The notes: generated from the letters alone by a model not told the origin. DNA of 64,000 nt from Pseudoalteromonas shioyasakiensis (GCF_001550135.1 NZ_LRUE01000018.1:188540-252539), one strand, 5' to 3'; positions 21,432-30,741 are shown, numbered from the stretch's first letter. Made by a program: numbers and translations.

Positions 21432-21484
21432 TATATACCTAAGTGCCCTATTCAGCACCCAATGCCAAGGCGCTTAGGTATATA
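21432..21484. repeat. Long inverted repeat between rpmA and obgE
   Basis: Arms at 21432-21447 and 21469-21484 pair over 16 positions with one G-T, around a 21-base spacer. There is no T run on either side, so it is not an ordinary terminator. It lies 39 bp upstream of the obgE start codon. Confidence 0.8.
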
Positions 21485-21514
21485 TTTATACGCACTATTA
21501 TGTGCCTTAAAACA

Positions 21515-21540
21515 AAAAACCCCGCAAAGGCGGGGTTTTT
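21515..21540 (-). terminator. Intrinsic terminator after rpmA
   Basis: An 11-bp perfect stem (21515-21525 with 21530-21540), AAAG loop, T run on both strands. Confidence 0.9.
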
Positions 21541-21555
21541 CAAATATCGAGATGA

Positions 21556-21813
21556 TTACTCAGCTACGATATTTACGTATTTACGGTTTAAAGGACCTTT
21601 CTGTTCGAATTGAACTTTACCATCTGCTTTTGCGAAGATAGTGTGGTCTTTACCGATACCTACGTTTGCGCCAGCGTGGAAACGAGTACCACGTTGACGA
21701 ACAATGATGCTACCCGCTAGAACTGATTCGCCACCAAAACGCTTAACACCTAGGCGTTTGCTTTCTGAATCGCGACCGTTACGAGTACTACCAGCTGCTT
21801 TTTTATGTGCCAT
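21556..21813 (-). CDS. rpmA: Ribosomal protein bL27
   Basis: An 85-residue 50S subunit protein with the conserved N-terminus [21 protein letters not shown] and [15 protein letters not shown]. It is 16 bp downstream of rplU in the usual L21-L27 order. Confidence 0.98.
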   Translation of the reverse strand: MAHKKAAGSTRNGRDSESKRLGVKRFGGESVLAGSIIVRQRGTRFHAGANVGIGKDHTIFAKADGKVQFEQKGPLNRKYVNIVAE

Positions 21814-21829
21814 TTCTCAGTACCTCTAA

Positions 21830-22141
21830 TTAAGCGCTAATGCCAGTGATTTTAACTTCAGTGAACCATTGACGATGGCCCATTTGCTTACGAGAATGCT
21901 TACGACGTCTAAATTTAACAATCTTAACTTTCTCACCGCGACCGTGTGAAACAACCTCAGCTGTTACTTTACCACCGTTTACGAACGGTACACCGATCTC
22001 GATTTTCTCACCATCAGCAACTAAAAGTACTGAATCAAATTCAACTGCTGCACCAGTTTCAACGTCTAATTTCTCAAGACGAATTGTTTGACCTTCAGTC
22101 ACACGGTGCTGTTTACCACCACTTTGGAAAACCGCGTACAT
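21830..22141 (-). CDS. rplU: Ribosomal protein bL21
   Basis: A 103-residue protein starting [14 protein letters not shown] at the ATG at 22141, as in the family; a longer reading frame upstream is not used. It ends with the basic [23 protein letters not shown] motif of L21. A good promoter lies upstream. Confidence 0.98.
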   Translation of the reverse strand: MYAVFQSGGKQHRVTEGQTIRLEKLDVETGAAVEFDSVLLVADGEKIEIGVPFVNGGKVTAEVVSHGRGEKVKIVKFRRRKHSRKQMGHRQWFTEVKITGISA

Positions 22142-22177
22142 AATTAACTCCGTCTGTGCGCCCTCAAATCGACGCAA

Positions 22178-22551
22178 CTAAAATATTCTTCAATAGGGCG
22201 CGAAGTTTACGCTAATGTGCAAAAACTAGCAAGCCTCTTTTTCGATAAAATGAATAAAAAATAGCTGCATTGAGAGCAATTCAATATTTTCCCCTATTCT
22301 ATCCTAAAAACACCACATGCCAAGCGGTTTTTACGATCTCATGACAATTAAATTACGCTAATAATACGCACCTTGAAAATTCAAAAAGCTGATCACTTAT
22401 TAATCAAGGTTATAAATTTATCTTGGCAAAATTGATCTCAAATAAAAAACTTTACAGTGTTTTTTTACTGAATCATCACAAAATATCGAGCAAGCGCTTT
22501 TTTTGTTGTACAATCAGCCCCGTATACCCATAAATATTGGCTCGGAGATCA
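22178..22551. other. Divergent control region between rplU and ispB
   Basis: A 374-bp A+T-rich spacer. It holds the rplU promoter on the minus strand (22204-22232). For ispB the best -10 is TACAAT at 22509-22514, without a good -35. I see no gene or repeat in it. Confidence 0.6.
22204..22232 (-). promoter_or_regulatory. Sigma70 promoter for rplU-rpmA
   Basis: On the minus strand TTGCTA (22232-22227) and TAAACT (22209-22204) are spaced by 17 bases, about 60 bp before the rplU ATG. Confidence 0.6.
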
Positions 22552-23523
22552 ATGGATATAAAAGCTATCCAGACGTTAATCGAAAATGAAATGGATGACG
22601 TCAATCAACTTATACATGCCCAAATGCGCTCAGATGTCGCATTGGTTAACCAACTCGGTTTATACATAGTAAACAGTGGCGGTAAACGCGTTCGTCCTAT
22701 GTTGGCCATTTTAGCGGCAAAAGCACTTGGTTATGAGGGCAAAGACCATATTACGCTTGCCACTATCATCGAATTTATTCATACCGCAACTTTATTGCAT
22801 GACGACGTTGTCGACGAGTCACATTTGCGCCGTGGTACGCCTACAGCCAACGCAGAGTTTGGTAATGCAGCGAGCGTTTTGGTGGGTGACTTTATCTATA
22901 CACGTTCATTTCAGCTTATGGTTGGCCTAGGTAAAATGCCAATCATGCAAATTTTAGCTGATGCAACCAATGTTATCGCTGAAGGTGAAGTATTACAGCT
23001 AATGAATTGTAATGACCCTGACACGACAGAACAAAGCTATATGCAGGTTATTTACAGCAAAACGGCAAAATTGTTCGAAGCTGCAACCGGCCTTGCTGCA
23101 ATTATTACCGAGCAAGACGAACAAACCCTTGAAGCATTAAACTTATACGGTATGCATCTTGGCACTGCATTCCAATTAGTGGATGATGTTCTTGATTACA
23201 ACGCTGATGCCGAGCAACTTGGTAAAAACATTGGCGATGATTTAGCTGAAGGTAAACCTACCCTACCGCTTATCTACGCAATGCAAAAAGGCACACCAGA
23301 GCAAGTTAAGCTAGTACGCGAAGCAATTGAGCTTGGTAATGGTATGGACCACTTAGAGAGCATTCTAGCGGCATTAGCTGACACTAAGGCCCTTGAGTTT
23401 GCAATGCAAAAAGCTGAGCAAGAAGCTGACAAAGCAATTGCTTGTATTGCGTTCTTACCAGATACACCGTACAAACAAGCACTAGAGAGTTTGGCCCGTA
23501 TCGCCGTTGCCCGCGATCACTAA
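22552..23523 (+). CDS. ispB: Octaprenyl diphosphate synthase IspB
   Basis: A 323-residue trans-prenyltransferase that makes the side chain of ubiquinone and menaquinone. It shows GGKRVRPML, the first Asp-rich motif LLHDDVVDES and the second LVDDVLDY. The ATG at 22552 has GGAG at the right distance; a TTG 15 bases upstream is not needed. Length equals that of E. coli IspB, and the neighbourhood with rplU is conserved. Confidence 0.96.
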   Translation: MDIKAIQTLIENEMDDVNQLIHAQMRSDVALVNQLGLYIVNSGGKRVRPMLAILAAKALGYEGKDHITLATIIEFIHTATLLHDDVVDESHLRRGTPTANAEFGNAASVLVGDFIYTRSFQLMVGLGKMPIMQILADATNVIAEGEVLQLMNCNDPDTTEQSYMQVIYSKTAKLFEAATGLAAIITEQDEQTLEALNLYGMHLGTAFQLVDDVLDYNADAEQLGKNIGDDLAEGKPTLPLIYAMQKGTPEQVKLVREAIELGNGMDHLESILAALADTKALEFAMQKAEQEADKAIACIAFLPDTPYKQALESLARIAVARDH

Positions 23524-23546
23524 ACGCTATTTATTCGAGCCATTAA

Positions 23547-23575
23547 AAAAGCCTGCATTTGCAGGCTTTTTTGTT
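23547..23575. terminator. Bidirectional terminator between ispB and mdh
   Basis: A 10-bp stem AAAAGCCTGC/GCAGGCTTTT with loop ATTT and T runs in both directions, placed between convergent genes. Confidence 0.85.
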
Positions 23576-23613
23576 TTTCGGCGATTTAAAAAATCGCCTA
23601 TCATCTGTCGGAA

Positions 23614-24549
23614 TTAACCGTTGATGAAATCAACACCTTCCTGGATGTCTTTGTTAAGTGTAGCTAGCATGTCGTTTTTAGCTTGCTCTTCGAATGCACT
23701 TAACTCACCGTAAGAAAGGATTTCTTCAACGCCGTTTTTACCTAGACGAACTGGGTGTGCGAAGTATGCTGCGTCACCGTTTTCAACTGCAACGTATGCG
23801 TAATCAACTACTTCTTCACCTTGTAAGCCTTTAACTAAAGACATACAGAAGCGTGCTGCTGCAGCACCCATAGAAAGAGTCGCTGAACCGCCACCCGCTT
23901 TAGCGTTAACAACTTCAGTACCTGCGTTTTGGATACGTGGAGTTAATGCCGCAACTTCTTCGTCAGTGAAAGTAACACCTTCAACTTGAGATAGAAGAGG
24001 AAGGATTGTAGTACCTGAGTGACCGCCGATCACTGGAACTTTAACGTCAGTTGCGCTTAAACCTTTAAGTTCAGCAACAAATGCTTCTGAACGGATCACG
24101 TCAAGCGTTGTGATACCGAATACACGGTTAGCATCGTAAGTACCCGCTTTTTTGAATACTTCAGCAACGATTGGCACTGTGCCGTTTACTGGGTTAGTGA
24201 TGATACCTACTAACGCTTTAGGACAGTTTTTAACGATGCCTTCAGCTAATGTTTTGATGATACCTGCGTTTACGTTGAAAAGGTCCGCACGGTCCATGCC
24301 TGGCTTACGTGGCATACCCGCTGGGATAAGAACGATATCACAACCAGCTAATGCTGCGTCTAGGCTGTCAGCACCAAAGCCTTCAACTTTAACGTCTGTT
24401 GGGATGTGAGAAAGATCAACCGCTACACCAGGAACAACAGGGGCAACATCGTATAACGATAATTCAGAACCTGCAGGTAAACTTGTTTTTAATAATAAAG
24501 ACAATGCTTGGCCGATACCGCCAGCTGCGCCTAAAACAGCAACTTTCAT
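23614..24549 (-). CDS. mdh: Malate dehydrogenase
   Basis: A 311-residue NAD-dependent enzyme of the TCA cycle. It begins [21 protein letters not shown] (Rossmann motif), and has the substrate-binding [11 protein letters not shown] and the catalytic His in VIGGHSGTT. The ATG at 24549 is preceded by GGAG; the reading frame continues 82 codons upstream into the argR promoter region but that part is not like MDH. The mdh-argR divergent pair is typical of gammaproteobacteria. Confidence 0.97.
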   Translation of the reverse strand: MKVAVLGAAGGIGQALSLLLKTSLPAGSELSLYDVAPVVPGVAVDLSHIPTDVKVEGFGADSLDAALAGCDIVLIPAGMPRKPGMDRADLFNVNAGIIKTLAEGIVKNCPKALVGIITNPVNGTVPIVAEVFKKAGTYDANRVFGITTLDVIRSEAFVAELKGLSATDVKVPVIGGHSGTTILPLLSQVEGVTFTDEEVAALTPRIQNAGTEVVNAKAGGGSATLSMGAAAARFCMSLVKGLQGEEVVDYAYVAVENGDAAYFAHPVRLGKNGVEEILSYGELSAFEEQAKNDMLATLNKDIQEGVDFING

Positions 24550-24711
24550 TGGAATTCTCCGTAATTTGAGGTAGGAAATATTTGTGGCCCTAAAGATAAT
24601 GAAATTAGCGACTAAAAACAAATTTATCCTGCTTATTTCGCGTATAATTTCGACCATAGTTGTAAACTTGCCTGTAAAGACACAGCATTTTGGACGACTT
24701 TGTAAACTAAT

Positions 24712-24729
24712 ACTGCATAAATATGCAGA
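24712..24729. promoter_or_regulatory. Candidate ARG box (ArgR operator)
   Basis: The perfect palindrome CTGCATAAATATGCAG (24713-24728) closely follows the ArgR consensus TGAATW4ATTCA, with C for A and G for T in symmetric positions. It lies about 46 bp before the argR start, fitting autoregulation. Confidence 0.6.
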
Positions 24730-24774
24730 GTTGTGTAGAATTACCCTACATTTTATGAATAAAGAAACGGCAAC

Positions 24775-25242
24775 ATGCAACCACAAGACAAACAAGAAGC
24801 ACTGATCAAAGCGTTTAAAGCGCTATTAAAAGAAGAAAACTTCGGCTCACAAGGTGAGATTGTCGAAGCATTAAAAGAGCAAGGCTTTGATAATATTAGT
24901 CAAAGTAAAGTCTCTCGCATGTTAAGCAAGTTCGGTGCAGTACGTACTCGTAATGCAAAACAAGAAATGGTCTATTGTTTACCGGCTGAAATGGGTGTGC
25001 CAACAGCGAAAAGCCCACTGCGTCAGCTTGTTATTGATATTATGCATAACGAAATGATGATTATTATTCGCACCAGTCCAGGCGCAGCACAATTAATTGC
25101 TCGTTTACTTGATTCACTCGGTAAGGCGGATGGTGTACTCGGTACCATTGCAGGCGACGACACTATTTTTATCGCCCCTGCGAAGATTTCTGAAATCGAT
25201 GTGACGCTTGATCGCGTGCGCACTTTATTTGATACCGTTTAA
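24775..25242 (+). CDS. argR: Arginine repressor ArgR
   Basis: A 155-residue regulator. The N-terminal winged helix contains the recognition part [24 protein letters not shown], and the C-terminal domain has [12 protein letters not shown] and [11 protein letters not shown], the hexamerisation and arginine-binding region. Its last four bases overlap the end of the convergent peroxidase gene. Confidence 0.96.
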   Translation: MQPQDKQEALIKAFKALLKEENFGSQGEIVEALKEQGFDNISQSKVSRMLSKFGAVRTRNAKQEMVYCLPAEMGVPTAKSPLRQLVIDIMHNEMMIIIRTSPGAAQLIARLLDSLGKADGVLGTIAGDDTIFIAPAKISEIDVTLDRVRTLFDTV

Positions 25243-26138
25243 AGTTGCTTTAAGAAGTTTACTGACGGGGCGAAAAACGCAGATCCCATATCGGCTTGAG
25301 TAAAATCGAGCCAATGATCATAGCAATCGCCCTGCCCCAAACGACTCTTTAATACCTGCTCAAACGCATCCCCTTGCGCAGCACACGAAACCATTAAAAT
25401 TCCCTGCTTATGCACATCACCAAATGGCATGCTTTGGTTTAGCAATAGTGGCTGGCCATGCTCATCTTTTAATTCACTACGAACCGCATGACTGGTTTCT
25501 ACAGCAGGCACAATCAAGGTGTTATCTAGACGCGTGCGCCCCATGATTTGCTCTTGCTCAGACAACGATAAATGCTGCCAGACACTCAAATCATGCACAA
25601 AGCGCTGAACATGAATATAACTGCCTTGGTCTTCAAAGTGACCCGGTTTATCGATAAGTGCTGTACTACGCTTTTGACGGCCATGAGGTGTATCGCCTGC
25701 ATAAATAAAGCCGTTAAAATCACGTCCATCTAAAAACCGAAAATTACGGACCTGCTCCACCAGCTCAACATCCGGTGTTAATAATTTTAGAATTTGCAGA
25801 GCAAATAGATGATTTACATCTTCACGGTCTGAGCGAATTTGCACAAACAAGTCAAATGGCTGAGCACTAATCACATGCTCACTATGGGTCACATTCGGAA
25901 AGCTTTGCAATTGACTAGGGATAAACTCGGGCAAAATATGCGGCCAATACTGAGCACCAAGGGCAACCACACACGATAGCATGGCTTCTGAGAACTGATC
26001 AGCAAACTCCTCTTGAATTACGCTAACGCGTTTTAGTTTTTTACGTAATGACTCATCATGGCCATCGTAAACATTAAAAAACAGGTGCAAACCATGTAAG
26101 TTTGCTTCAGCACAAATCCCAGATTGCGCTTGCGCCAT
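25239..26138 (-). CDS. DyP-type peroxidase (YfeX-like) with altered distal residue
   Basis: A 299-residue dimeric ferredoxin-fold haem protein. The family motif region is [10 protein letters not shown] near residue 135, with the key Asp kept. The likely proximal haem ligand is His in AVETSHAVR near residue 216. In E. coli YfeX the sequence KIVRQSLPYG supplies the distal arginine; here the aligned segment is [10 protein letters not shown], so this arginine is Asn (codon AAC). The C-terminus [12 protein letters not shown] matches the family. The protein probably still binds haem, but peroxide chemistry may differ. No encapsulin gene or encapsulin-targeting tail is visible. Confidence 0.88.
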   Translation of the reverse strand: MAQAQSGICAEANLHGLHLFFNVYDGHDESLRKKLKRVSVIQEEFADQFSEAMLSCVVALGAQYWPHILPEFIPSQLQSFPNVTHSEHVISAQPFDLFVQIRSDREDVNHLFALQILKLLTPDVELVEQVRNFRFLDGRDFNGFIYAGDTPHGRQKRSTALIDKPGHFEDQGSYIHVQRFVHDLSVWQHLSLSEQEQIMGRTRLDNTLIVPAVETSHAVRSELKDEHGQPLLLNQSMPFGDVHKQGILMVSCAAQGDAFEQVLKSRLGQGDCYDHWLDFTQADMGSAFFAPSVNFLKQL

Positions 26139-26199
26139 AGTGAATCCTTAGCTTCTCGTTATTTGCACAAAGCCAAGGATTCAAGATTGTTATTTATTA

Positions 26200-27243
26200 C
26201 TAATCATGAAAAAAATTGACTGTGTGCGGCATTATTTTTATTTTTACAGGCTGCTCAACAGCTAACACGCGGTCTTGCTCTGCAGCAACTTCACACTCTT
26301 GCCCTGCAATATTGATTCGATATACATAACGCGTACCGATAAAGCGCCTGTGCAAGATAGTTAAACTGTTTGCGTCACTGTGCGCAGCTTCACACAACTG
26401 AATATGATGTGGTCTTATATACACTTGACCTTGCTGACAATCTGCATTGTTCGGTGTCAATGAGTGAATCACACCAAACGCCGTCTCATATTCAGTTGGC
26501 GTTAATACTTTTGCCGTTAAGTATATGCCCGTACCAAGAAACTCTGCAACCACCTTTGAGTTAGGTTGGCTAAATAACTGCTCAGGAGAGCCTTGTTGGG
26601 CGATTTTTCCACCATGCATAACCGCAAGCGTGTCGGCAAACGCGAAAGCTTCTTCCTTCGAGTGGGTAACAAATACCGCAGAAACCTGCTGAGCTTTAAT
26701 AATGCGACGTATATCGGCAATAAGCTCAAAACGCACTTGTGTATCAATATTCGAGAATGGCTCATCAAGTAATAATAAACTTGGTTTGTAAGCAAGTGCA
26801 CGGGCTATTGCCACTCGTTGCTGCTGTCCACCAGAAAGCTGATGCGGATATCGCTTTGCACAACCATCGAGTTTAACAAGGCTAAGCATTTCATCTACAC
26901 GCTCGCGCTTTTGCGCTTTACTCATATTGCTTAGCCCAAACGCAATGTTGTCGCTTACCGTTAAATGAGGAAACAACGCATAGTCTTGGAACATCATGCC
27001 AATATTACGTTTTTCCGGTGCAACAAACAGTCCACTATCGTTGACCACTTTTGAATCAATACTCATATAGCCTTGCTCTGGCTGTAAAATTCCGGCAATT
27101 GCCTTTAAAGTGGTGGTTTTGCCGCAGCCACTTGCGCCAAGCAAACAGACGATTTCATCTTGTTCTACATTGAGGTTTAGTTCACTCAACACCTGAGTCG
27201 CATTGTACTGATAAGCTAAGTCTTTAATTATCAAATGACTCAT
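26200..27243 (-). CDS. fbpC: Iron(III) ABC transporter, ATP-binding subunit FbpC
   Basis: A 347-residue ATPase: Walker A GASGCGKTT near residue 35, Q-loop MFQDYALFPHLT, signature LSGGQQQR, Walker B LLLLDEP and switch HSKEEA. A C-terminal TOBE-like regulatory domain (about residues 240-347) is present, as in FbpC. Its ATG overlaps the end of the permease gene by four bases. Confidence 0.92.
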   Translation of the reverse strand: MSHLIIKDLAYQYNATQVLSELNLNVEQDEIVCLLGASGCGKTTTLKAIAGILQPEQGYMSIDSKVVNDSGLFVAPEKRNIGMMFQDYALFPHLTVSDNIAFGLSNMSKAQKRERVDEMLSLVKLDGCAKRYPHQLSGGQQQRVAIARALAYKPSLLLLDEPFSNIDTQVRFELIADIRRIIKAQQVSAVFVTHSKEEAFAFADTLAVMHGGKIAQQGSPEQLFSQPNSKVVAEFLGTGIYLTAKVLTPTEYETAFGVIHSLTPNNADCQQGQVYIRPHHIQLCEAAHSDANSLTILHRRFIGTRYVYRINIAGQECEVAAEQDRVLAVEQPVKIKIMPHTVNFFHD

Positions 27244-28874
27244 GAGTGATTTTGCTCCATCGAACGATTAACGAAATACAAAGGGATTAACCCAACTAAC
27301 ACGATAAACAAGGCTGAAATTGACGCAAGCTCCAATTGCTCATCACTAACATATTGAAAAACATGAGTTGCCAGGGTTTCAAAATTAAAAGGTCTGAGTA
27401 ATAAAGCCGCAGGTAACTCTTTCATGCACTCAATAAACACTAACAAGCCAGCTGTTAGAATGCCGCGCTTTAACAGTGGTAAATGTACTCGCCACAAGGT
27501 TTGTAAGGGCCCTTTGCCCATTGATTGGCTAGCCATATCTAATGAAGGGCTAATACGTAAAAAACTGCTTTCAAGCGCGCCATGCGCAATCGCATAAAAA
27601 CGTACAACATAAGCAAAAATCATCGCAAATAAAGTGCCGCTCAGAAGTAACCCTGGTGATAAACCAAAAGGCTCAAGCCAATTGTTTAATGCATCATCTA
27701 ACTGAGTTAATGGGAGCAATACGGCAATAGCTAACACAGTACCAGGTAAGGCGTAGCCAGTACTTGCTAAACGTCCTGGGATCAAAGGGTAAGCTTGTTT
27801 CGCAATGCGTTGATAAAACAATACCAATAAGCTCAATAGGATAGTTGCAATACTCACCACAATAGCCACTTTGAAGCTTTGCCAAGCGTAATTAAAGAAT
27901 GCCCCATTCCATGCTTCATCTGCATAAACAATGGCGTATTTAACTAACACCCCAACCGGCAGGATAAAAGCCAGTATTAGCACAACGGTACAAGCCAAGC
28001 TTGCAGCCCACGCCGCACCGCCTTTTAAGCGATACAAGGTTGCGCTGTTTACGCTTGACTGACGTTCATACACGGCTTGATTACGACGACTAAAGCGTTC
28101 AACCATGATGGTTAAAAACAAAATCAGTAACATAATGCCTGAGATTTTCGCCGCAGCAGTTAATGAGTAATAGCCAAGCCACGTATCGTATACAGCGGTA
28201 GTGAGCGTACTTACAGCAAAGTAATTGACGGTAGCAAAATCAGCCATAGCTTCCATACTGATTAATGTAACCCCTGCCACAATCGCCCCACGACCAAGAG
28301 GCAAACTAACGCGTAAAAAGCTTTGTAATGGTGATAGACCCATCAGCTGACTAGCTTGTACTAGTTTAAAAGACTGCTCTCTGAGTGCCGTTTTAAAAAT
28401 AAGGAATAAGTAAGGATAGAGTACCAAGGCAATCATAATAATAGCCCCAGTTAATGTACGAATATCAAAAAACCAGTAATCGTCTGGTGATTGCCAACCA
28501 AACCAGTCTCTAAGGGTGATTTGTACTGGCCCTGCGTAATCAAGTAAGTCGGTATACACATAGGCGATGAGATAAGTTGGCATTGCTAATGGCAGCATTA
28601 ATGCCCATTCAAATTGCTTACGCCCAGGAAACTCGCAATATGCGGTTAGCCAAGCTAGCGGCAATGCAATTACACAACTTAACAGCCCTACCCCTGCAAT
28701 GAGTATGAGTGTATTACGGGTATAATCCCACAGCACAGTATCGAAAAGGTGCTGAAATACATCTGAATCTCCTTGCAGAGATTCAAATAATAAAAAGCCT
28801 AATGGCGTAACAAGCAACAGGCCAATAAGCCAGGCTATAAGCTGCCAACGCGACAGCGAAAACTTCACATGCAT
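27240..28874 (-). CDS. fbpB: Iron(III) ABC transporter, fused permease FbpB
   Basis: A 544-residue inner-membrane protein made of two homologous permease halves with about 12 membrane segments. Each half has an EAA-like loop for the ATPase: ASQLMGLSPLQSFLRVSLPLG and ASQSMGKGPLQTLWRVHLPLL. It sits between fbpA and fbpC in one transcription unit. The start has no strong ribosome site and follows a stem-loop, so its expression is probably lower than that of fbpA. Confidence 0.92.
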   Translation of the reverse strand: MHVKFSLSRWQLIAWLIGLLLVTPLGFLLFESLQGDSDVFQHLFDTVLWDYTRNTLILIAGVGLLSCVIALPLAWLTAYCEFPGRKQFEWALMLPLAMPTYLIAYVYTDLLDYAGPVQITLRDWFGWQSPDDYWFFDIRTLTGAIIMIALVLYPYLFLIFKTALREQSFKLVQASQLMGLSPLQSFLRVSLPLGRGAIVAGVTLISMEAMADFATVNYFAVSTLTTAVYDTWLGYYSLTAAAKISGIMLLILFLTIMVERFSRRNQAVYERQSSVNSATLYRLKGGAAWAASLACTVVLILAFILPVGVLVKYAIVYADEAWNGAFFNYAWQSFKVAIVVSIATILLSLLVLFYQRIAKQAYPLIPGRLASTGYALPGTVLAIAVLLPLTQLDDALNNWLEPFGLSPGLLLSGTLFAMIFAYVVRFYAIAHGALESSFLRISPSLDMASQSMGKGPLQTLWRVHLPLLKRGILTAGLLVFIECMKELPAALLLRPFNFETLATHVFQYVSDEQLELASISALFIVLVGLIPLYFVNRSMEQNHS

Positions 28875-28896
28875 AAGTGGATTAATACCAGATAAA

Positions 28897-28924
28897 ATAA
28901 AAGCTGTTAAAAAACAGCTTTTAT
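28897..28924 (-). terminator. Stem-loop between fbpA and fbpB (attenuating terminator)
   Basis: A 12-bp perfect stem ATAAAAGCTGTT/AACAGCTTTTAT with loop AAAA. On the minus strand it is followed by TATTTTATC rather than a pure T run, so partial termination that favours the binding protein is likely. Confidence 0.65.
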
Positions 28925-28951
28925 AAAAATGTGTTACGAGAAATATCCTCG

Positions 28952-29956
28952 TTATAAATCAAACTTTACTTCGTCAATCAGCTTCAGTGCCACAGGGCGA
29001 TATTTGCTGATCTCATCAAGAGGAAGGCTATCTTCTTTAAACTCCCCCCATGATGCAACCATCTCAGATAATGCAACCCCTTGCTTTACAGGGTATTCCA
29101 TATTAACTGAAGCATACATATTTTGCGCCTTATTGTCGGTCATATACTCAACCAGTTTCAAGGCATTTTCAGGGTTTTTAGCATAACGGGTCATAACAAC
29201 GCCCGATACATTGATATGAGAGCCACGGTTTGTTTGGTTAGGGAAGTTAATATAAACCGCTTCAGCCCATGATTTTTGCTGCTCATCTTGCATCATTTTG
29301 CCAAAATAATAGCTGTTGCCTAACGCCAGATCGCATAAACCTTCTTTTACGGCTTTGACTTGCGCTCTGTCATTACCTTGCGGCTTACGTGCTAAATTGG
29401 CTTTTACGCCCTCAAGCCATTGCTTAGTTTTTGCTTCGCCATGGTGAGCAACCATAGAAGCAACTAAACCTAAATTGTAAGGGTGTTTACCAGATCGAGT
29501 GCAGATCTTACCTTTGTATTTTGGGTCTGCTAAATCTTCGTAAGTTAATTCAGCAAGTGCACCAACACGCTCTTTTGCAGAGTAAACATTACGTACACGT
29601 TTAGTAAGTGCTATCCATTGACCGTCGCCATCGCGAAAAGTGCTTGGCACATTCGCATTAACCACATCACTATTAATTGATTGCGTTAAGCCTAAGTCCT
29701 CTAATTGAATCAGCGCACTAAAATTAGAGGTTAATACTAAATCAGCCTTACTGTGCTTACCTTCACGCTTTACACGTTCAATTAACCCTTTTTTGGCAAA
29801 AACCACGTTAGTTTTAATACCTGTTTGCTTAGTGAAATCATCCAAAATAGGCTGAATTAAGAATGGTTGACGAAACGAGTAAATATTTACTACATCTGCA
29901 GCAAATGTAGGCGCGCTTAATAATGCGCTAAGTAATACTAAGGCTGTTTTCTTCAT
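28952..29956 (-). CDS. fbpA: Iron(III) ABC transporter, periplasmic binding protein FbpA
   Basis: A 334-residue exported protein. The signal peptide ends APTFA-ADV. It matches the FbpA/FutA/IdiA group: VNIYSFRQPFLIQPILDDF at the N-terminus and the tandem tyrosines of the ferric site in GNSYYFGKM. The ATG at 29956 is supported by AGGTG seven bases upstream; the frame continues eight codons further. The region before the gene contains GATAATTGTTACTATTT (minus strand, about 29970-29986), a weak match to a Fur box. Confidence 0.92.
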   Translation of the reverse strand: MKKTALVLLSALLSAPTFAADVVNIYSFRQPFLIQPILDDFTKQTGIKTNVVFAKKGLIERVKREGKHSKADLVLTSNFSALIQLEDLGLTQSINSDVVNANVPSTFRDGDGQWIALTKRVRNVYSAKERVGALAELTYEDLADPKYKGKICTRSGKHPYNLGLVASMVAHHGEAKTKQWLEGVKANLARKPQGNDRAQVKAVKEGLCDLALGNSYYFGKMMQDEQQKSWAEAVYINFPNQTNRGSHINVSGVVMTRYAKNPENALKLVEYMTDNKAQNMYASVNMEYPVKQGVALSEMVASWGEFKEDSLPLDEISKYRPVALKLIDEVKFDL

Positions 29957-30069
29957 TTTATAGCACCTAAATAGTAACAATTATCAAAATATTTTACCTA
30001 GAGTTAGGGCAAAGTGCACCCGTTTAAACTTATATTTCAATCAACCTAACTGCCATTTAGGAATTTACA

Positions 30070-30087
30070 TGTAAGACATATCTCACC
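30070..30087 (+). promoter_or_regulatory. GacA/UvrY-type upstream activating box of the CsrB-like RNA
   Basis: TGTAAGACATATCTCACC fits the known GacA box TGTAAG-N6-CTTACA with two mismatches in the right half. It lies about 165 bp before the predicted RNA start, the distance typical of rsmZ/csrB promoters. Confidence 0.6.
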
Positions 30088-30245
30088 CACATGGCAGTTA
30101 TTGAGTAAAAACCACCAGCAAACACTGCACAAAACAAGATAAACATTTGAAATATAACAACATACTTTAAATGACAATAAAATAACCAGCAGATTAAGTA
30201 AGATTTTGACCTACTCAGCTTTGCCCATTTCTCTATAATTACTTA

Positions 30246-30727
30246 CATCAACTAAGCAAGAAGCTTAATGAGTAGATGGATAAGGAAGCATTACTCATAA
30301 TACCGCGGAATAAGGTTCATTAGGAGAATAAGGAATCAAGGACAGGCTCAGGAAGAGTAACGCAATGGAGTGACAACCTACGGACAACATCAGGATGATG
30401 TGGAATGGCATGACAACAGGACGTTGTTATACAGGAAGTTCAAAAAGTGGAATAAAGGACAGGCCGTTAGGGCATCGCAACGGATTTGCAAATAAAGGGA
30501 TAGTGTCAGGATGGCACGTAAGGGAGTGGTAAAGTATTTACCAGCAAGGATGTAAAGGACTGACAAGGAAACAAGGCGGGATTGCCTTATATTACACAGA
30601 ACCAATAAGTAAAGTGTAATAGCATGGATTGGCAAAGTTTAGGGAGTTGATTAGATTCAATTGCAGGATGCAAAAAATTAAGAAGATTCCGCAAGCGCGA
30701 CTAGAGATAGTACGCGCTTTTCTTTTG
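30246..30727 (+). ncRNA. csrB: CsrB-like regulatory RNA that would sequester CsrA
   Basis: This roughly 480-base stretch has no credible gene but is crowded with GGA: I count about 26, of which about 14 are AGGA, almost all on the plus strand. Several sit in small hairpin loops, the form that CsrA binds: ACATC-AGGAT-GATGT near 30387, ACAAC-AGGAC-GTTGT near 30413, GTGTC-AGGAT-GGCAC near 30502, and TTGC-AGGA-TGCAA near 30661. A TATAAT -10 lies at 30234-30239; the only TTGAC (30206) is 22 bp away, so the promoter probably needs an activator. The RNA ends at an intrinsic terminator. Start is predicted at about 30246. CsrB family RNAs are induced by BarA-UvrY and titrate the translational regulator CsrA. 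Confidence 0.85.
30693..30727 (+). terminator. Intrinsic terminator of the CsrB-like RNA
   Basis: Stem AAGCGCG (30693-30699) with CGCGCTT (30713-30719), extended inside by ACT/AGT, followed by TTTTCTTTT. Confidence 0.85.
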
Positions 30728-30741
30728 CCTACAATAAATTA

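Noticed and set aside
24550..24795. 82-codon N-terminal extension of mdh
   Set aside because: It overlaps the argR start and the ARG box, and the ATG at 24549 has a good ribosome site and matches the family start.
30390..30635. Open frame of 81 codons on the minus strand inside the CsrB-like RNA
   Set aside because: Cys/Leu-rich sequence with no resemblance to a protein and no ribosome site; the plus-strand RNA explains the region better.
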